Of a stretch of DNA of 64,000 nucleotides, positions 51,975 to 63,778 are shown piece by piece (positions within the stretch are counted from its first letter, which is position 1; the number at the start of each line of letters is the position of its first letter). Position numbers and translations under genes: made by a program. Source of the stretch: an uncultured cyanobacterium (GTDB lineage Bacteria; Cyanobacteriota; Cyanobacteriia; Cyanobacteriales; Geitlerinemataceae); the NCBI GenBank assembly GCA_937899645.1, contig CALCCD010000013.1:1-64000 (forward strand), written 5' to 3'. Below the pieces are notes generated by a model. The model did not search any database. It was given only the letters and a program-made list of their open reading frames with translations, and was not told the DNA's origin.

Positions 51975-53003
51975 GTGACACACGTGGGATGGGCGACGAT
52001 CGGGACGGGTTTTGCGGCAACGCGGCGGGCGAAAGCCATCGTCGAAGACCCGCGCGCGCAGCTGGTGGCGGTGGCCGGACGCGATCGCGATCGGACAGCC
52101 AAATTTTGCGCGGAATTGTTATCTGCTGACGCAGCGGAGCCGAACGTCAGTCCGCACGAAATAGACCTCGAGACGGGCTGGCGCGACCTGCTGGCGCGCG
52201 ACGATATCGATGCGATCGCCGTCTGTACGATTTCGCGCGACCATGCCGATCGAACGCGGGCGATCCTGGAGGCGGGCAAGCACGCGATCGTCGAATATCC
52301 GCTGGCGTTTGACCCAGCCGAAGCTCGGGCTCTGCTCGATTTGGCGCGATCGCGCGATTTGCTCCTGCACGTAGAACATATCGAACTCCTCGGCGGGCTG
52401 CACCGCGCCGCTCGGGAGAATATCGCCGACATCGGCGCTCCCTACTACGCCCGCTACGTGACGCTCGCGCCGAAGCGCCCCGCACCGCAGCGCTGGAGCT
52501 ATCGCGCAGCGGACTTCGGGTTTCCGTTCGTCGGGGCGCTGTCGCGGGTGATGCGGGCGATCGATCTATTCGGCGCGGTCGATCGCGTCTCGGCGTCGGT
52601 GCGCTACTGGCCGCGCGAAGGTGGCGACTACTACACGAGCTGCCTTTGTCGGGGCGAACTGCGGTTTACGAGTGGCGCGATCGTCGAGCTAGTCTACAGC
52701 AAGGGCGATCGAGTCTGGGAGCGACAGAACCAGTTCGAGATCTTCGCAGAAGCGGGCGTGCTGACGCTGACGACGAAGTCCGGGCAGCTAGTGCGAGGCG
52801 AGGAGACGCGCAAGATTGCGATCGGCGGGCGGCGCGGACTGTTTGCGCGCGACACGCAGATGGCGACAGCGGCGATCCTCGACGGTGCGGCGATGTACGT
52901 GCAGCCAGAGCGCAGCATTTACGCGCTGGCGGTTGCAGACGGGCTGCGGCGGGCGGCGGAGTCTGGCGTGGAAGTCGCGATCGAAATTGCCTACGAGCAC
53001 TGA
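51975..53003 (+). CDS. bvdR: Biliverdin reductase BvdR
   Basis: A 342-residue Gfo/Idh/MocA-type NAD(P)H oxidoreductase. The nucleotide loop is IGTGFAATRRA near the N-terminus. It carries the blocks that mark cyanobacterial biliverdin reductase: VEYPLAF, LLHVEHIELLGGLH, APQRWSYRAADFGFPFVGAL, GSRRGLF-like GGRRGLFARD and the end SIYALAVAD. It reduces biliverdin to bilirubin and is linked to phycobilisome pigment balance. GTG 51975 follows GGGGGAA by about ten bases; ATG 51933 is an alternative. The stop codon lies in the tip of a long inverted repeat. I judge the assignment from remembered motifs of the Synechocystis enzyme. Confidence 0.85.
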   Translation: MTHVGWATIGTGFAATRRAKAIVEDPRAQLVAVAGRDRDRTAKFCAELLSADAAEPNVSPHEIDLETGWRDLLARDDIDAIAVCTISRDHADRTRAILEAGKHAIVEYPLAFDPAEARALLDLARSRDLLLHVEHIELLGGLHRAARENIADIGAPYYARYVTLAPKRPAPQRWSYRAADFGFPFVGALSRVMRAIDLFGAVDRVSASVRYWPREGGDYYTSCLCRGELRFTSGAIVELVYSKGDRVWERQNQFEIFAEAGVLTLTTKSGQLVRGEETRKIAIGGRRGLFARDTQMATAAILDGAAMYVQPERSIYALAVADGLRRAAESGVEVAIEIAYEH

Positions 53004-53169
53004 GCGTAGTCGTTGGCGTAGCCTTCGCTTTGCGAATAGTGCGGGCTGGGCTAGAAGCGATAATTTTTGGACTTCAGCAAAGTGCAAGCTTTGGATAGTG
53101 ACCACTGACTTGCACAAGCTGAAACCCGCGCTATTCGCAAAGCGAAGGCTACGCCAACGACTCCGCTCA
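53001..53169. repeat. Long inverted repeat with 45-bp arms
   Basis: Left arm 53001-53045 and right arm 53125-53169 pair over 45 positions with two mismatches; the common core includes GGCGTAGCCTTCGCTTTGCG. The 79-base spacer contains a smaller AGCTT/AAGCT stem. The left arm supplies the bvdR stop codon and the repeat continues to the ureG stop codon, so it also separates two convergent genes. It resembles a non-autonomous palindromic repeat element. Confidence 0.8.
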
Positions 53170-53180
53170 GCGCTCATTGA
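53159..53180 (+). repeat. 22-bp repeat, copy at the ureG 3' end
   Basis: GACTCCGCTCAGCGCTCA plus TTGA. Its perfect reverse complement is at 53805-53826, before the ureG start, so ureG is bracketed. It overlaps the last two ureG codons and the stop. Confidence 0.8.
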
Positions 53181-53779
53181 GCAGGCGGACGATGATATTC
53201 GATGAACTCGATAATGCGATCGAGCCCCGTCCCTTTCTTCAGGTTCGTAAACACGAACGGCTTCTCGCCGCGCATCTTCAGCGTGTCGCGCTCCATGACT
53301 TCCAGGCTCGCGCCGACCATTGGAGCCAGGTCGATTTTGTTGATGACTAGCAGGTCAGATTTTGTGATGCCGGGGCCGCCCTTACGCGGAATTTTGTCGC
53401 CAGCCGCCACGTCGATCGTATAAATCGTCAGATCCACCAACTCCGGGCTGAAGGTCGCGGCCAGGTTGTCGCCGCCACTCTCGACGAAGACCAGCTCTAG
53501 CGGCGCGAGGCGCTCTTCGAGTTCGCGGATGGCAACGAGGTTGATCGAAGCATCTTCGCGGATGGCGGTGTGGGGACAGCCGCCGGTTTCGACACCGACG
53601 ATGCGATCGCGATCGAGAGCCTCGGCGCGAACGAGAAATTGGGCGTCTTCCTGTGTATAGATATCGTTGGTGACGACGCCGATACGGTAGCGATCGCGCA
53701 GGGCTTTGCAGAGGGCTTCGAGCAGCGCGGTTTTGCCCGACCCGACGGGGCCTGCGACTCCGACTCGAAATGCGTTCAT
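53174..53779 (-). CDS. ureG: Urease accessory GTPase UreG
   Basis: A 201-residue SIMIBI-type GTPase needed to load nickel into urease. Motifs: P-loop [14 protein letters not shown] (residues 9-22), [35 protein letters not shown] with the Cys-Pro-His nickel motif (about residues 66-68), [15 protein letters not shown] and [13 protein letters not shown] 53779 is the usual UreG start; the longer frame is not. No other urease gene is nearby, as is common in cyanobacteria. It is 54 bp downstream of hflX on the same strand. The two 22-bp repeats lie just outside its coding region, one overlapping its stop. Confidence 0.94.
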   Translation of the reverse strand: MNAFRVGVAGPVGSGKTALLEALCKALRDRYRIGVVTNDIYTQEDAQFLVRAEALDRDRIVGVETGGCPHTAIREDASINLVAIRELEERLAPLELVFVESGGDNLAATFSPELVDLTIYTIDVAAGDKIPRKGGPGITKSDLLVINKIDLAPMVGASLEVMERDTLKMRGEKPFVFTNLKKGTGLDRIIEFIEYHRPPAQ

Positions 53780-53804
53780 CGTTTTTCCTCCCGATCCTAA
53801 AAGT

Positions 53805-53826
53805 TCAATGAGCGCTGAGCGGAGTC
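53805..53826 (-). repeat. 22-bp repeat, copy before ureG
   Basis: The perfect reverse complement of 53159-53180. It lies between the hflX stop (53833) and the ureG start (53779), so it is transcribed in the leader of ureG. It matches only the outer tip of the long repeat at 53001-53169. Confidence 0.8.
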
Positions 53827-53832
53827 TGTTTA

Positions 53833-55524
53833 TCACCGCTGCATGGCGTAGTCCACCAGCTTCAACAACCGCTGGCGCAGCGTCTCTAAACCGAAACCCT
53901 CCACCGCTGAAATATACGCTGCCTGGGGATACTCCTCCTTCGCCCGTTCCAGCGCCTTGCTGCTGACCCGATCGACCTTGTTAAACACCAGCAGCATCGG
54001 CCCCGGCATCGTCGGCATCTCCGCCAGGATGCCCGTCACTGACTGGATTTGCGCCATCCAGGCCGGATGCGATAGATCGACCACGTGCAGCAGCGCGTCG
54101 GCCTCGGTGACTTCCTCTAGAGTGGCGCGGAAGGCATCGACCAGGGCGGGCGGCAGGTCGCGGATGAACCCCACCGTGTCGGTGAGCAGGAGCTGGCGCG
54201 GCTCGATCGCGTCGTCGTCAACAATACCGATGCGGCGCGTCGTCGGGTCGAGCGTGGCGAAGAGCTGGTCGGCGGCGTAGATTTCCGAGTTGGAGAGGGT
54301 ATTGAGCAGCGTGGACTTTCCGGCGTTGGTGTAGCCCACCAGCGCGATCGTCGGCACGTCGTTGTTTTGGCGCTTTTGACGCAGGCGCGATCGGTGGGCT
54401 TGCAGTCGATTCACGTCCTGCTGGAGTCGGGAGATGCGGCGCTGAATCGTCCGGCGATCGGTCTCCAGCTTTGTTTCACCCGGCCCCCGAGTCCCGATGC
54501 CGCCACCCTGCCGAGACAGTGCCTGCCCGCTGCCGATCAGGCGCGGCAGCATGTATTCGAGCTGGGCGAGTTCGACTTGTAGCTTCCCGGCTCCGGACTG
54601 GGCGCGCTGGGCGAAGATGTCGAGGATGACTTCGGTGCGATCGAGCACCCGCACGCCGCACGCCGTTTCCAGGCTGCGTTCCTGCGCGGGCGAAAGGTCG
54701 CGCGCCACGACGATTCGGTTCGCGCCGATGTTCTGCGTCAACATTGCCAGCTCGTCGACCTTCCCCGCGCCGAAGACGGTTTGCGGGTGGGGCCGCGATC
54801 GCGACTGGCGCACGGTTTTGAGGACGATGCCACCAGCGGTATCCACCAGGCGACCGGCTTCGGCGAGGTCGTCTTCAAACTGTTGCTTGTTGACTTCATC
54901 GGTCTTGAGGCCGACGAGCAAGACGCGATCGCGATCGTCATCGACCCGCTGCGCCACGAACTCGCGCTCGAATTCGGCCTCTAGCGATTCCACCATCTCG
55001 ATAAAATCGTCGTTCTCGAACTCGTCGAGATCGGCGATCGGCTCCACCGCCCAGTCAGCAGCTTCAGTATTGGGAACCAGATGCGCCAGATAGACGTTCT
55101 TGACATAACCGGTATCGCCACCGCCACGCCGCCGGAAGCCCGCCCCCGTCAGCGTCATCACTACCATCGCATCGAGCCGCTGCATCGCCATCGAGGTCAG
55201 CGCCGACGTACCCGGTTCGCCGTCCTTAAGCTGGGTCGCGAGGCAGCGGATGCCGCTCAGGCGCGCCGCACCGTAGCGGGGCAACTCGTTGAGGGGGATT
55301 TGCGTCTGGCGGATCGTGCCGACTCCGACGCGAATCACGCGGCCGCGCCGATCGAGGTAGACACAGACGGACTGACCGATATCAGTGGAAACCGCTGCGA
55401 CGCGCTGGGCGAACTCCGGCGTGGTCAGCCGATCGCCGGGAAGGCGCTGTTGGTAGAGCCGCTGGAGCTGCTTGATCTGGCTGGGTTTCAGACCTTTGAG
55501 GTTGCCGTAGATGGGGTTAGACAC
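53833..55524 (-). CDS. hflX: GTPase HflX
   Basis: A 563-residue ribosome-associated GTPase. The HflX N-terminal domain (residues about 205-370, with [20 protein letters not shown], then [20 protein letters not shown]) and a glycine-rich loop [20 protein letters not shown] precede the G domain: G1 [10 protein letters not shown] (about 394), G3 DTVGF (about 450), G4 NKVD (about 520). The first 200 residues are an extra N-terminal domain present in cyanobacterial HflX. It splits stalled 70S ribosomes under heat or other stress. The start is GTG 55524. It is followed by ureG. Confidence 0.92.
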   Translation of the reverse strand: MSNPIYGNLKGLKPSQIKQLQRLYQQRLPGDRLTTPEFAQRVAAVSTDIGQSVCVYLDRRGRVIRVGVGTIRQTQIPLNELPRYGAARLSGIRCLATQLKDGEPGTSALTSMAMQRLDAMVVMTLTGAGFRRRGGGDTGYVKNVYLAHLVPNTEAADWAVEPIADLDEFENDDFIEMVESLEAEFEREFVAQRVDDDRDRVLLVGLKTDEVNKQQFEDDLAEAGRLVDTAGGIVLKTVRQSRSRPHPQTVFGAGKVDELAMLTQNIGANRIVVARDLSPAQERSLETACGVRVLDRTEVILDIFAQRAQSGAGKLQVELAQLEYMLPRLIGSGQALSRQGGGIGTRGPGETKLETDRRTIQRRISRLQQDVNRLQAHRSRLRQKRQNNDVPTIALVGYTNAGKSTLLNTLSNSEIYAADQLFATLDPTTRRIGIVDDDAIEPRQLLLTDTVGFIRDLPPALVDAFRATLEEVTEADALLHVVDLSHPAWMAQIQSVTGILAEMPTMPGPMLLVFNKVDRVSSKALERAKEEYPQAAYISAVEGFGLETLRQRLLKLVDYAMQR

Positions 55525-55739
55525 GTAGGGCTGGAGAGAACGCGAAACGGTTAGGCTTCTTAGCCTAGCGCCGTTCGCAGGGCACAGCGGGGCGCGGCGG
55601 GGCGATCGCAGTAAATCTCAGCAATTTTTAACGCCCGGAAAGCGATGGAGTCCACCCGTGGATAGCATGGAGCAATATCGGTAGAAGTCTTCCCCCCACC
55701 GATGCGCCGCACGGAAACCAAAAACCTTTAAGGTGCCTG

Positions 55740-58532
55740 ATGACCCGCAGGATTGGCCGAACGTTTTTATGGCAGTGGACTCGATCGCCGCACCCATTGG
55801 CGACAGGCTCGACGTTGTTTGTGGCCGCAAACTGGCTGGCGATGACGGCAGTAGGGTATGCGCAGATCTCACCAGACAGCAGTTTCGGCACGACGATCGC
55901 GATCGATGGCGACATCATTTCAATTGGCGCAGGAACTCAACAGGGCGCAAATCTGTTCCACAGCTTTCAAGAGTTTTCCGTCCCGGCGGGCACGATCGCG
56001 CAATTTGCCGCCGATGCGGGCATCGAGAATATTTTTAGCCGCGTTACGGGCGCGGAGATCTCGGAGATCGACGGCACGCTGCGATCGCCCGTCAGCCTGT
56101 TTTTGATTAACCCCAACGGCATCAGCTTCGGCAACAGTGCGGCACTGGAAGTGGGCGGTGCGTTTTATGCCACCACCGCCGATCGCGTTGAATTCGCCGA
56201 TGGGCTTAGCTTCGATATCAACCCCGACACTGCCCCACTGCTGCTGAGCAGCAGCGTCCCCATCGGTCTTGGCTTCGGCACGGCGGGCGGCAGCGACGCG
56301 TTCAACACCGGCGAGATCGTCAACCGCTCTCAGACGATCGGCGTTGGCCTCGACGGCGAACCCGCACCCGTCGGCCTGACTGTCGCACCCACCCAAGCGC
56401 TGGGGCTGATCGGTGCGGACGTGACGATCGCGGGCGGACTGGTGACTTCGATCGACGGCTCGATCGAAGTCGCGGCGGTGGCGGATGGCGTCTGGTCGTT
56501 CGGATCGACCAGCTCGGCGATATTGCCAGGGTCGGCGTCCGATGGCGCGATCGGCGGGACGGTGGCGATCGATAGCGGCTTCTTGAATTCGTCTGGGCTT
56601 AGCGGCGGGCGCGTACGGCTCTCGGGCGCGGATATCGCGCTGACTGACGGGGCGGGCGTCCTGGCCGATACGTTCGGGGAGTTTCCCGGCGGCGGTGTTG
56701 TTGCCACTGGCGATCGCTATACCTCAGTGGGCGAGTCGTTCGTTAGCGCCAGCAACTTCGGCAGCGGCACGAACATCGGGATCTCGCTGGCGTTTTCCGA
56801 GTCGATCGCGATCGACGGCATCGGCCCCTACGTGACAGTGGGTCGGCTGCTGGGCGGTACGTTCGGCCTCGCGGAGCGGCTGGGCGGGCTCTACGCGCTG
56901 GTCGGCGGCACGGGCGACGGCGGCGATATCGCGCTGACGGCTCCGGCAATCGCGCTCACAAACGGCACGTCGCTCTATACCACCGTCGTTGGTTTTGGGC
57001 AGGGCGGCGATATCATCCTCAACGCCACCGATCGGCTACTCGCCGCCGGTGGTTCGTTCGTGCTGACCTCCACTGTCGCGCCGGGAGATGCGGGGGATAT
57101 GTCCATCAATGCGGGGGAGCTGCTCAGCATCGGTGGTGGCATCTTCAACACCTCGCCCAGCGGTGAATTCAGTGGCGACGGGGGCGACTTTTTCGTGGTA
57201 ACCGATCGCCTCGAAATTCGCGATACGCCCGCCAGCGCACCGATTCCCGGAAGCTTGCTGGCCACCACTCTCGGCACGGGCAGTGCTGGCGCGCTAAACA
57301 TCGAGACGGGCGAGCTAATCCTGGCGAATGGCGGTCAGCTTTCGGTGTCGTCGTCCGGTGGGGGCACGGGCGGTAGGCTAAATCTGGTGGCGGATACGAT
57401 CGAGATTAGTGGCCTTTCGGAAGACGGTCAGTTTCCGTCGGGGATCTTCGCATCGTCGAATCTGTTTAGCGTGCAGGGGGTGCAAGGCGATGCGGCTGCG
57501 GGCTCGATCGACATCACCGCCCGTCAGCTAACGTTACGCGAGGGCGGCCAGATTTCCGCTGCGGTGGGCAATGGCGGCAATGCCGGGGACATCACGCTCG
57601 ATATCTCCGAGTCGATCGAGATTGCGGGTTTCGCAACCAACGCCACGCCGAGCCTGGAGTCGCTGTCGTTTGGCGTCTTCGGCGACGGCATCCTGGAGAC
57701 CAGCATCGAAGCAAACACCGTCGCGGCGGGCAATGCGGGGAATATCGCGATCTCAACCGATCGCCTGACGATTCGCGATGGAGCGGAGATTGGCGTACGA
57801 AGCACGAGTACGGGCGATGCGGGCAACCTGTCGATCGAGGCGGGGCGGATCGAGCTGCGCGACGGGGGCGACATCACGGTGGCGACGGAGTCGGGACAGG
57901 GCGGCAACGTAGCGCTCGATGGCGATTTGCTGATTTTGCGCGAGGGGGCTGTGGTGTCGGCAACGGCGGCGGGTGCGGGCGACGGCGGCAATCTGCAGCT
58001 GAGTTTCTCCGAGGCGATCGTCGGGCTGGAGGGCAGCACGATCTTGGCGGAGGCGGATTTAGGCGATGGCGGCCAGATCGCGATTCGCGCGCCCGGTTTG
58101 TTTCTGTCGTCGGATAGCAGCCTGTCGGCCAGCTCGAATTTCGGGCAGGAGGGGACGATCGCAATTCGCAGCCCCAACACGACCCCGAGCGCGCCGACGA
58201 GCGACCTGAGTACGGAGACGGCGGAAGAGGACGCGATCGCGATCGATCGCTGTCGGGCGCGATCGCGCTTCGTGCTGTCCGGGCGCGGCGGGCTGGAACA
58301 GACGCCGCTCAACACGATGTCGCTGGCGTATCCGAGCGCGGGGCGGACGGTTCCAGCAGAGCCGTCGGAGTCGGCGAGGTCGGCGGGGTCGGCGGGCGGT
58401 GAGGTGGCGATTCGTGAGGCGGGAGCGTTGCGGCGGGCAGCGGGCGGCGCGATCGAGCTGGTGTGGGCGGAGCCGACTCCGGATCTCGATCCGCGTGGGG
58501 CGGTGTGTCGAGCGGACGATCGACAGGGGTAG
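55740..58532 (+). CDS. Filamentous-hemagglutinin-like exoprotein (TpsA type)
   Basis: A 930-residue secreted beta-helix protein of two-partner secretion. Residues 1-42 look like a signal peptide ending VGYAQISP. The TPS domain (about 43-180) has the [11 protein letters not shown] motif that marks TpsA proteins. Residues 180-830 are degenerate 20-25-residue beta-helix repeats, rich in Gly, Ser and Thr (units such as [20 protein letters not shown]). The C-terminus carries the cyanobacterial [14 protein letters not shown] motif. Such proteins are adhesins or toxins. No TpsB transporter gene is in the window. The start is ATG 55740. Confidence 0.88.
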   Translation: MTRRIGRTFLWQWTRSPHPLATGSTLFVAANWLAMTAVGYAQISPDSSFGTTIAIDGDIISIGAGTQQGANLFHSFQEFSVPAGTIAQFAADAGIENIFSRVTGAEISEIDGTLRSPVSLFLINPNGISFGNSAALEVGGAFYATTADRVEFADGLSFDINPDTAPLLLSSSVPIGLGFGTAGGSDAFNTGEIVNRSQTIGVGLDGEPAPVGLTVAPTQALGLIGADVTIAGGLVTSIDGSIEVAAVADGVWSFGSTSSAILPGSASDGAIGGTVAIDSGFLNSSGLSGGRVRLSGADIALTDGAGVLADTFGEFPGGGVVATGDRYTSVGESFVSASNFGSGTNIGISLAFSESIAIDGIGPYVTVGRLLGGTFGLAERLGGLYALVGGTGDGGDIALTAPAIALTNGTSLYTTVVGFGQGGDIILNATDRLLAAGGSFVLTSTVAPGDAGDMSINAGELLSIGGGIFNTSPSGEFSGDGGDFFVVTDRLEIRDTPASAPIPGSLLATTLGTGSAGALNIETGELILANGGQLSVSSSGGGTGGRLNLVADTIEISGLSEDGQFPSGIFASSNLFSVQGVQGDAAAGSIDITARQLTLREGGQISAAVGNGGNAGDITLDISESIEIAGFATNATPSLESLSFGVFGDGILETSIEANTVAAGNAGNIAISTDRLTIRDGAEIGVRSTSTGDAGNLSIEAGRIELRDGGDITVATESGQGGNVALDGDLLILREGAVVSATAAGAGDGGNLQLSFSEAIVGLEGSTILAEADLGDGGQIAIRAPGLFLSSDSSLSASSNFGQEGTIAIRSPNTTPSAPTSDLSTETAEEDAIAIDRCRARSRFVLSGRGGLEQTPLNTMSLAYPSAGRTVPAEPSESARSAGSAGGEVAIREAGALRRAAGGAIELVWAEPTPDLDPRGAVCRADDRQG

Positions 58533-58608
58533 CGTCGCGGACGGATGCTCCCTAGCTACGGTAAGATTGCCGCGACCGTTTCATGCCACAAACTCCCTCT
58601 CGCCCGCC

Positions 58609-59886
58609 GTGCTAGACATCAAACTCATTCGCGAAAACTCCGACGCCGTCCGCGATCGACTCAGCCAGCGCGGCAGCAGCTACGACATCAGCCCGCTCCT
58701 CGATCTGGATGCGAAACGTCGGGAACTAGAAGTCCAGCGAACGGAACTGCAAACCCGCAGCAACGAAATCGGCAAGACGATCGGCCAAAGCATTAAAAAT
58801 GGAGCCGATCCAAAAGGAGAAGAAGTCGCAGCCCTGCGCCAAGAGGGCAACGACTTGAAGAAGCAGATCGGCGAGTTGGAGCCGACGGAGAAAGAGATTA
58901 AAGAGCAGCTCGAAGCGCTGCTGCTGGGTTTACCGAACCTGCCGAGCGAGACGACGCCAGTGGGCAAAGACGAAACCGAGAACGTCGAAGTCGATCGCTG
59001 GGGCGACGATCGCAAGATTTCCCACGAGGTGCTGCCCCACTGGGAAATCGCCGAGAAGATGGGCATCCTAATGACCGATCGCGCGGTGAAAGTGGCGCAA
59101 AGCCGCTTTATCGCGCTGGTCGGTGCGGGCGCGGCGCTGGAGCGAGCGCTGATTTCGTTCATGCTCGATCGCCAGACTGCAGCGGGCTACACCGAAGTGC
59201 TGCCGCCAATTCTGGTCAACAGCGCCTCGCTCCAGGGCACGGGGCAACTGCCGAAGTTCGCGGAAGAGAGCTTCAAGTGCGCCGACGACGACCTTTGGCT
59301 GACGCCGACCGCCGAAGTGCCGCTAACGAACCTCTATCGCGATGAAGTCCTCGACGGCGAGTCGCTGCCGATTTACCACTGTGCGTTCACGCCCTGTTTC
59401 CGGCGCGAGGCGGGCAGCTACGGCAAGGACACGCGCGGCCTGATTCGCCTGCACCAATTTAATAAGGTCGAGCTGGTCAAAATCGTGCGCCCGGATGAGT
59501 CGGAAGCCGAGCATCAGTCGCTGCTAAAAGACGCGCAGGCGATTCTCGAAGCGCTGGAGCTGCCGTATCGCACGATCGAGCTGTGCAGCGGCGACCTCGG
59601 TTTCGGCGCGCAGAAGTGCTACGACCTCGAAGTCTGGCTGCCGTCAGCGGGGACGTATCGCGAGATTTCGAGCTGCTCGAACTTCGGTGAGTTCCAGGCG
59701 CGGCGGGCGAGCATCCGCTTCCGCGAGAAGGGCAAGAAGGGCACGCAGTTTGCGCATACGCTCAACGGGTCGGGTCTGGCGATCGGTCGGACGATGGCGG
59801 CAATCCTGGAGAACTACCAGCTCGCTGACGGTACGATTCGCGTCCCCGAAGTGCTCGAGCCCTACCTCAACCGCGACGTGCTGTAG
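58609..59886 (+). CDS. serS: Seryl-tRNA synthetase
   Basis: A 425-residue class II aminoacyl-tRNA synthetase that charges tRNA-Ser and tRNA-Sec. The N-terminal coiled-coil arm ([20 protein letters not shown]) is at residues about 35-100. Class II motif 2 is [19 protein letters not shown] (about 260-278), with [11 protein letters not shown] next; motif 3 is [19 protein letters not shown] (about 385-403). GTG 58609 gives [10 protein letters not shown], the usual start. The longer frame from 58399 overlaps the exoprotein gene and is not used. Confidence 0.95.
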   Translation: MLDIKLIRENSDAVRDRLSQRGSSYDISPLLDLDAKRRELEVQRTELQTRSNEIGKTIGQSIKNGADPKGEEVAALRQEGNDLKKQIGELEPTEKEIKEQLEALLLGLPNLPSETTPVGKDETENVEVDRWGDDRKISHEVLPHWEIAEKMGILMTDRAVKVAQSRFIALVGAGAALERALISFMLDRQTAAGYTEVLPPILVNSASLQGTGQLPKFAEESFKCADDDLWLTPTAEVPLTNLYRDEVLDGESLPIYHCAFTPCFRREAGSYGKDTRGLIRLHQFNKVELVKIVRPDESEAEHQSLLKDAQAILEALELPYRTIELCSGDLGFGAQKCYDLEVWLPSAGTYREISSCSNFGEFQARRASIRFREKGKKGTQFAHTLNGSGLAIGRTMAAILENYQLADGTIRVPEVLEPYLNRDVL

Positions 59887-59897
59887 CACCAAAGAGC

Positions 59898-60030
59898 GCG
59901 GAGCCTGCCGAAGTGCGGTATCGAGTCGAAGCCAGTTAGCTCCAGCATGTGAGCGTGTTTGGCATTCCAGCAGGTGGCGCAGCCCAATACTTCTCACTGT
60001 CTCGAGTCCACACATTCGACAAGCTCAGCG
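59898..60030. repeat. Diverged inverted-repeat element between serS and ileS
   Basis: GGAGCCTGCCGAAGTGCGG (from about 59900) and TTCGACAAGCTCAG (60015-60028) are related to the inner palindrome words of the element at 46943-47076 (CTGAGCTTGTCGAAG, CTTCGACAAGCTCAG). It looks like an old, partly decayed copy of the same repeat family. Confidence 0.45.
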
Positions 60031-60172
60031 ATCGTTTGCTCCATGCGTGTGACCTCGACAAAAATCGAAAATAGGCTTGCATAGTAAGATGATGTACGCT
60101 CGATCTTCGCTTGGCGCTTGCCTGACGGAGCATCGATGCCAAAGATCGAGAGGGAGCTAGCGAGAGCGCACC

Positions 60173-63100
60173 GTGGCCGAAGAAAAACGCTATAAAGACA
60201 CCATCAATCTGCCCGAAACCGGGTTCTCGATGCGCGCCAATGCGGTCGTGCGCGAGCCCGAGCTGCAACAGTTTTGGGCGGACAAAGCCATCTACGAAGC
60301 CCAAGCCAGCGGCGACGGCGAACCATTCGTACTGCACGATGGCCCGCCCTACGCCAACGGCTCGCTACACATCGGCCACGCCCTCAACAAAATCCTCAAG
60401 GACGTTATCAACCGCTACCAGATCCTTCAGGGTCGCAAGGTGCGCTACGTTCCCGGCTGGGACTGCCACGGCCTGCCGATCGAGCTGAAAGTGCTGCAAA
60501 GCATGAAGTCCAGCGAGCGCCAGCAGCTCACCCCCCTGACCCTGCGCGCCAAAGCCGCCGAGTTCGCCCAAAAGACCGTCGAAGACCAGCGCGATAGCTT
60601 CAAGCGCTACGGCGTCTGGGGCGACTGGGATGACCCCTACCTGACGCTAAAGCCCGAGTACGAAGCGGCGCAGATCGGCGTCTTCGGCGACATGGTGCTC
60701 AAAGGCCACATCTATCGCGGTCGCAAACCCGTCCACTGGAGTCCCAGTTCGCGCACGGCGTTGGCCGAGGCGGAGCTGGAATATCCCGAAGGTCACGTCT
60801 CGCCCAGCCTCTACGCGGCGTTCCAAGTCACCGGTCTGTCGGATAAAGCGAAAAATATCCTCTCGGACTACGTGCCCGACCTTTGGGTGGCGATCTGGAC
60901 GACGACGCCTTGGACGATTCCGGCGAACTTGGCGGTGAGCATCAACCCCGAGCTGACCTACGCCGTTGTAGAGAGCGATCTAGAGTTCGACGCGGCGGCG
61001 GGCAAGTTTCTGCTGGTGGCGGCGGATGCGATCGCCCGTCTGGAGCAAACCTTCGGTACGAAACTGACGGTTCTCGACACGATCAAGGGCGAGCGCCTGG
61101 AACACTGCACCTACAAACACCCGCTGTTCGATCGCCAGAGCGAAGTCGTCATCGGCGGCGACTACGTAACGACCGACTCCGGTACCGGCCTGGTTCACAC
61201 GGCTCCCGGCCACGGCCAGGACGACTACATCGTCGGTCAGCGCTACGGTTTGCCCGTCCTCTCGCCCGTGGATGCCGCCGGTCGCTTCACGGAAGAGGCG
61301 GGCGAGAAGTTCGCGGGTTTGAATGTCCTGAAAGATGCCAACGACGCGATCGTAACGGCGCTCGAAGAGACGCACTCGCTGCTGAAACGCGAACCCTACG
61401 AACATAAATACCCCTACGACTGGCGCACCAAAAAGCCGACGATTTTCCGCGCGACCGATCAGTGGTTCGCATCGGTGGAAGGCTTCCGCGATGCGGCGTT
61501 GAAGGAAATCGAGGGCGTCGAGTGGATTCCGGCAAAGGGCGAGACGCGCATCTCGTCGATGGTCGGCGATCGCTCGGACTGGTGTATCTCGCGCCAGCGC
61601 TCCTGGGGTGTGCCGATTCCGGTGTTCTACGACAAGGAGTCCGGCGAGCCGCTGATGAATGCCGAGACGATCGAACACGTGCGCGGCATCGTCGCCGAGC
61701 GCGGTTCGGACGCCTGGTGGGAGCTGCCGATCGCGGAGCTGCTGCCGGAAGACCTGCGCGGCGAGGCCGATCGTTACGAAAAGGGCCAGGACACGATGGA
61801 TGTCTGGTTCGACTCGGGCTCGTCCTGGGCGGCAGTGGCACGCGAGCGCGGCCTCGGCGATGTGGATGTCTACCTCGAAGGCTCCGACCAACACCGGGGC
61901 TGGTTCCAGTCGAGCCTGCTCACCAGCGTCGCGACCACGGGCAAATCGCCCTACAAAACCGTCCTCACCCACGGCTTCGTTCTCGATGAGAATGGCCGCA
62001 AGATGAGCAAGTCGATCGGCAATGTGGTCGATCCGAAGGTCGTCATCGAAGGCGGCAACAACAAAAAGCAAGAGCCGCCCTACGGTGCGGACGTGCTGCG
62101 CCTTTGGGTGTCGTCGGTCGATTACTCCTCCGATGTGCCGCTGGGTCGCAATATCCTCAAGCAGATGTCGGACGTGTATCGCAAGATTCGCAACACGTCG
62201 CGCTTCCTGCTGGGCAACATCCACGACTTCGATCCGGCGACCGATGCGGTTCCCTATGCCGAGCTGCCGGAACTCGATCGCTACATGCTGCACCGTACCT
62301 GCGAGGTGATGGACGAGATCGCCGAAGCGTTCGAGAGCTACCAGTTCTTCCGCTTTTTCCAGACGGTGCAGAATTTCTGCGTGGTTGACCTATCGAACTT
62401 TTATCTCGATATCGCTAAAGACCGGCTCTATATCAGCTCGCTCGACGCGAAGCGCCGTCGCAGTTGCCAGACGGTCATCGCCGCGATCGTCGAGAATCTG
62501 GCACGGGCGATCGCGCCGGTGCTGTGCCATATGGCTGAAGATATCTGGCAAAATCTGCCCTACGAAACGCAGTTCGAGTCTGTGTTTCAGGCGGGCTGGG
62601 TGTCGCGTCCGGCGGTTTGGCGCGATGAAGCGCTGGCCGCGTCCTGGACGCAGAAGCGCGAGTACCGCCTTGCCGTGAATAAGGTGATGGAGAAAGCGCG
62701 ATCGGACAAGGCGATCGGCTCGTCGCTGGATGCAAAGGTGCTGCTTTACGTGCCGGACGAAGCCGATCGCGCCGAACTCGAAGCGATGAACCCGCAGTGG
62801 GAAGAAGTTGAGGTCGCGACGCCGGAGCCGGGAGCCGAGCTTGCAGTGGAACCGGCAGAAGCGCCCGTCGCGGTTGTCGTGGAACCGGAGCCGGAACCCG
62901 TCGCGGTCGAACCGGAGCCCGTGGCCGAAGTCGCGATCGTGCCGTCTCCCGAGACGAGCCCGACCGTCAAGGTTCCCGCTGCCAAACCCGAACTTCCCGA
63001 TTTTGAGAACCTGACGCCCCAAGCGATCGCCGACTTCATCACTGAAGCGCCGAGCTACGTCGTCTGGATCTGGTCGAATTACCGCAAAGTTATCGTGAAC

Positions 63101-63727
63101 CTGGCGATCGTCTTTGCGATTCTCTCCGTTCTGCACGTCGCCAGCGACTTTATCGGTGCGGTGAACGGCCTGTTTTTGCTTCCGGCCTTTTTCTCCGCGA
63201 TCGGCGTGACCTACAGTGGCTGGTTCCTGTATCGCAACTGGCTGTTTGCCCGCGATCGTCGCCAGACGATCGAGCGCTTCAACGAGTACAAAGCCCGCTT
63301 GTTCGCCGACGTGAAGCCGACCCTGGCGGCCTCCAGCGAGCCCGTCGCCTCCCTCTTGGCGCAAACCGAGTCGCCCGCCGTAATGACGGAGCCAGTTGAC
63401 GAGGTCGTCGAGCCGGAGCCGGAACCCGCCGTGGAAGCCAGCGGGCCCGAATCGAACGAGCCCGCGCCGACCTTCGCTCCCACCGGCAACGGCGTGGACG
63501 AGCTGCGCTACTTGTTCCTCTGCTCGCAGGTCGAGTTCGTCGATTCTGCCGAGGCGATCGCGAACGCGCAGTACGGCGAGCTGAGCGAAACCGGCGGCGT
63601 GGCGATCGTCACCGCCGACGGTCACAAGTGCGAGCGCTGCTGGAACTACTCTGGCAAAGTCGGCACCAGCGACGAACATCCGACGCTTTGCGAGCGCTGC
63701 GTCCCCGCTCTCAAAGGCGAGTTTTAG
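60173..63727 (+). CDS. ileS: Isoleucyl-tRNA synthetase with inserted CAAD membrane domain
   Basis: An 1184-residue class I synthetase, about 230 longer than usual. HIGH is at residues 66-69 and KMSKS at about 609-613, with editing-domain blocks between. After residue about 880 come an acidic Pro/Glu linker ([17 protein letters not shown]) and a CAAD domain (about 955-1050) with two hydrophobic helices ([29 protein letters not shown]) flanked by Trp and Tyr. Another acidic linker leads to the standard C-terminal zinc motifs CERCW and CERC. CAAD is known to anchor some cyanobacterial synthetases in thylakoids. So the insert splits the C-terminal zinc domain from the anticodon region. The start is GTG 60173. 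Confidence 0.95.
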   Translation: MAEEKRYKDTINLPETGFSMRANAVVREPELQQFWADKAIYEAQASGDGEPFVLHDGPPYANGSLHIGHALNKILKDVINRYQILQGRKVRYVPGWDCHGLPIELKVLQSMKSSERQQLTPLTLRAKAAEFAQKTVEDQRDSFKRYGVWGDWDDPYLTLKPEYEAAQIGVFGDMVLKGHIYRGRKPVHWSPSSRTALAEAELEYPEGHVSPSLYAAFQVTGLSDKAKNILSDYVPDLWVAIWTTTPWTIPANLAVSINPELTYAVVESDLEFDAAAGKFLLVAADAIARLEQTFGTKLTVLDTIKGERLEHCTYKHPLFDRQSEVVIGGDYVTTDSGTGLVHTAPGHGQDDYIVGQRYGLPVLSPVDAAGRFTEEAGEKFAGLNVLKDANDAIVTALEETHSLLKREPYEHKYPYDWRTKKPTIFRATDQWFASVEGFRDAALKEIEGVEWIPAKGETRISSMVGDRSDWCISRQRSWGVPIPVFYDKESGEPLMNAETIEHVRGIVAERGSDAWWELPIAELLPEDLRGEADRYEKGQDTMDVWFDSGSSWAAVARERGLGDVDVYLEGSDQHRGWFQSSLLTSVATTGKSPYKTVLTHGFVLDENGRKMSKSIGNVVDPKVVIEGGNNKKQEPPYGADVLRLWVSSVDYSSDVPLGRNILKQMSDVYRKIRNTSRFLLGNIHDFDPATDAVPYAELPELDRYMLHRTCEVMDEIAEAFESYQFFRFFQTVQNFCVVDLSNFYLDIAKDRLYISSLDAKRRRSCQTVIAAIVENLARAIAPVLCHMAEDIWQNLPYETQFESVFQAGWVSRPAVWRDEALAASWTQKREYRLAVNKVMEKARSDKAIGSSLDAKVLLYVPDEADRAELEAMNPQWEEVEVATPEPGAELAVEPAEAPVAVVVEPEPEPVAVEPEPVAEVAIVPSPETSPTVKVPAAKPELPDFENLTPQAIADFITEAPSYVVWIWSNYRKVIVNLAIVFAILSVLHVASDFIGAVNGLFLLPAFFSAIGVTYSGWFLYRNWLFARDRRQTIERFNEYKARLFADVKPTLAASSEPVASLLAQTESPAVMTEPVDEVVEPEPEPAVEASGPESNEPAPTFAPTGNGVDELRYLFLCSQVEFVDSAEAIANAQYGELSETGGVAIVTADGHKCERCWNYSGKVGTSDEHPTLCERCVPALKGEF

Positions 63728-63737
63728 TCGGTCTCGA

Positions 63738-63778
63738 GCGGGCGATCGCAGGCGCTTTTCTCGCGCGCGATCGCCCGC
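63738..63778 (+). terminator. HIP1-containing inverted repeat after ileS
   Basis: GCGGGCGATCGC (63738-63749) and GCGATCGCCCGC (63767-63778) form 12 perfect base pairs with a loop that contains TTTT. Each arm includes a HIP1 octamer. It lies 10 bp after the ileS stop and probably acts as a 3' end structure. Confidence 0.6.
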
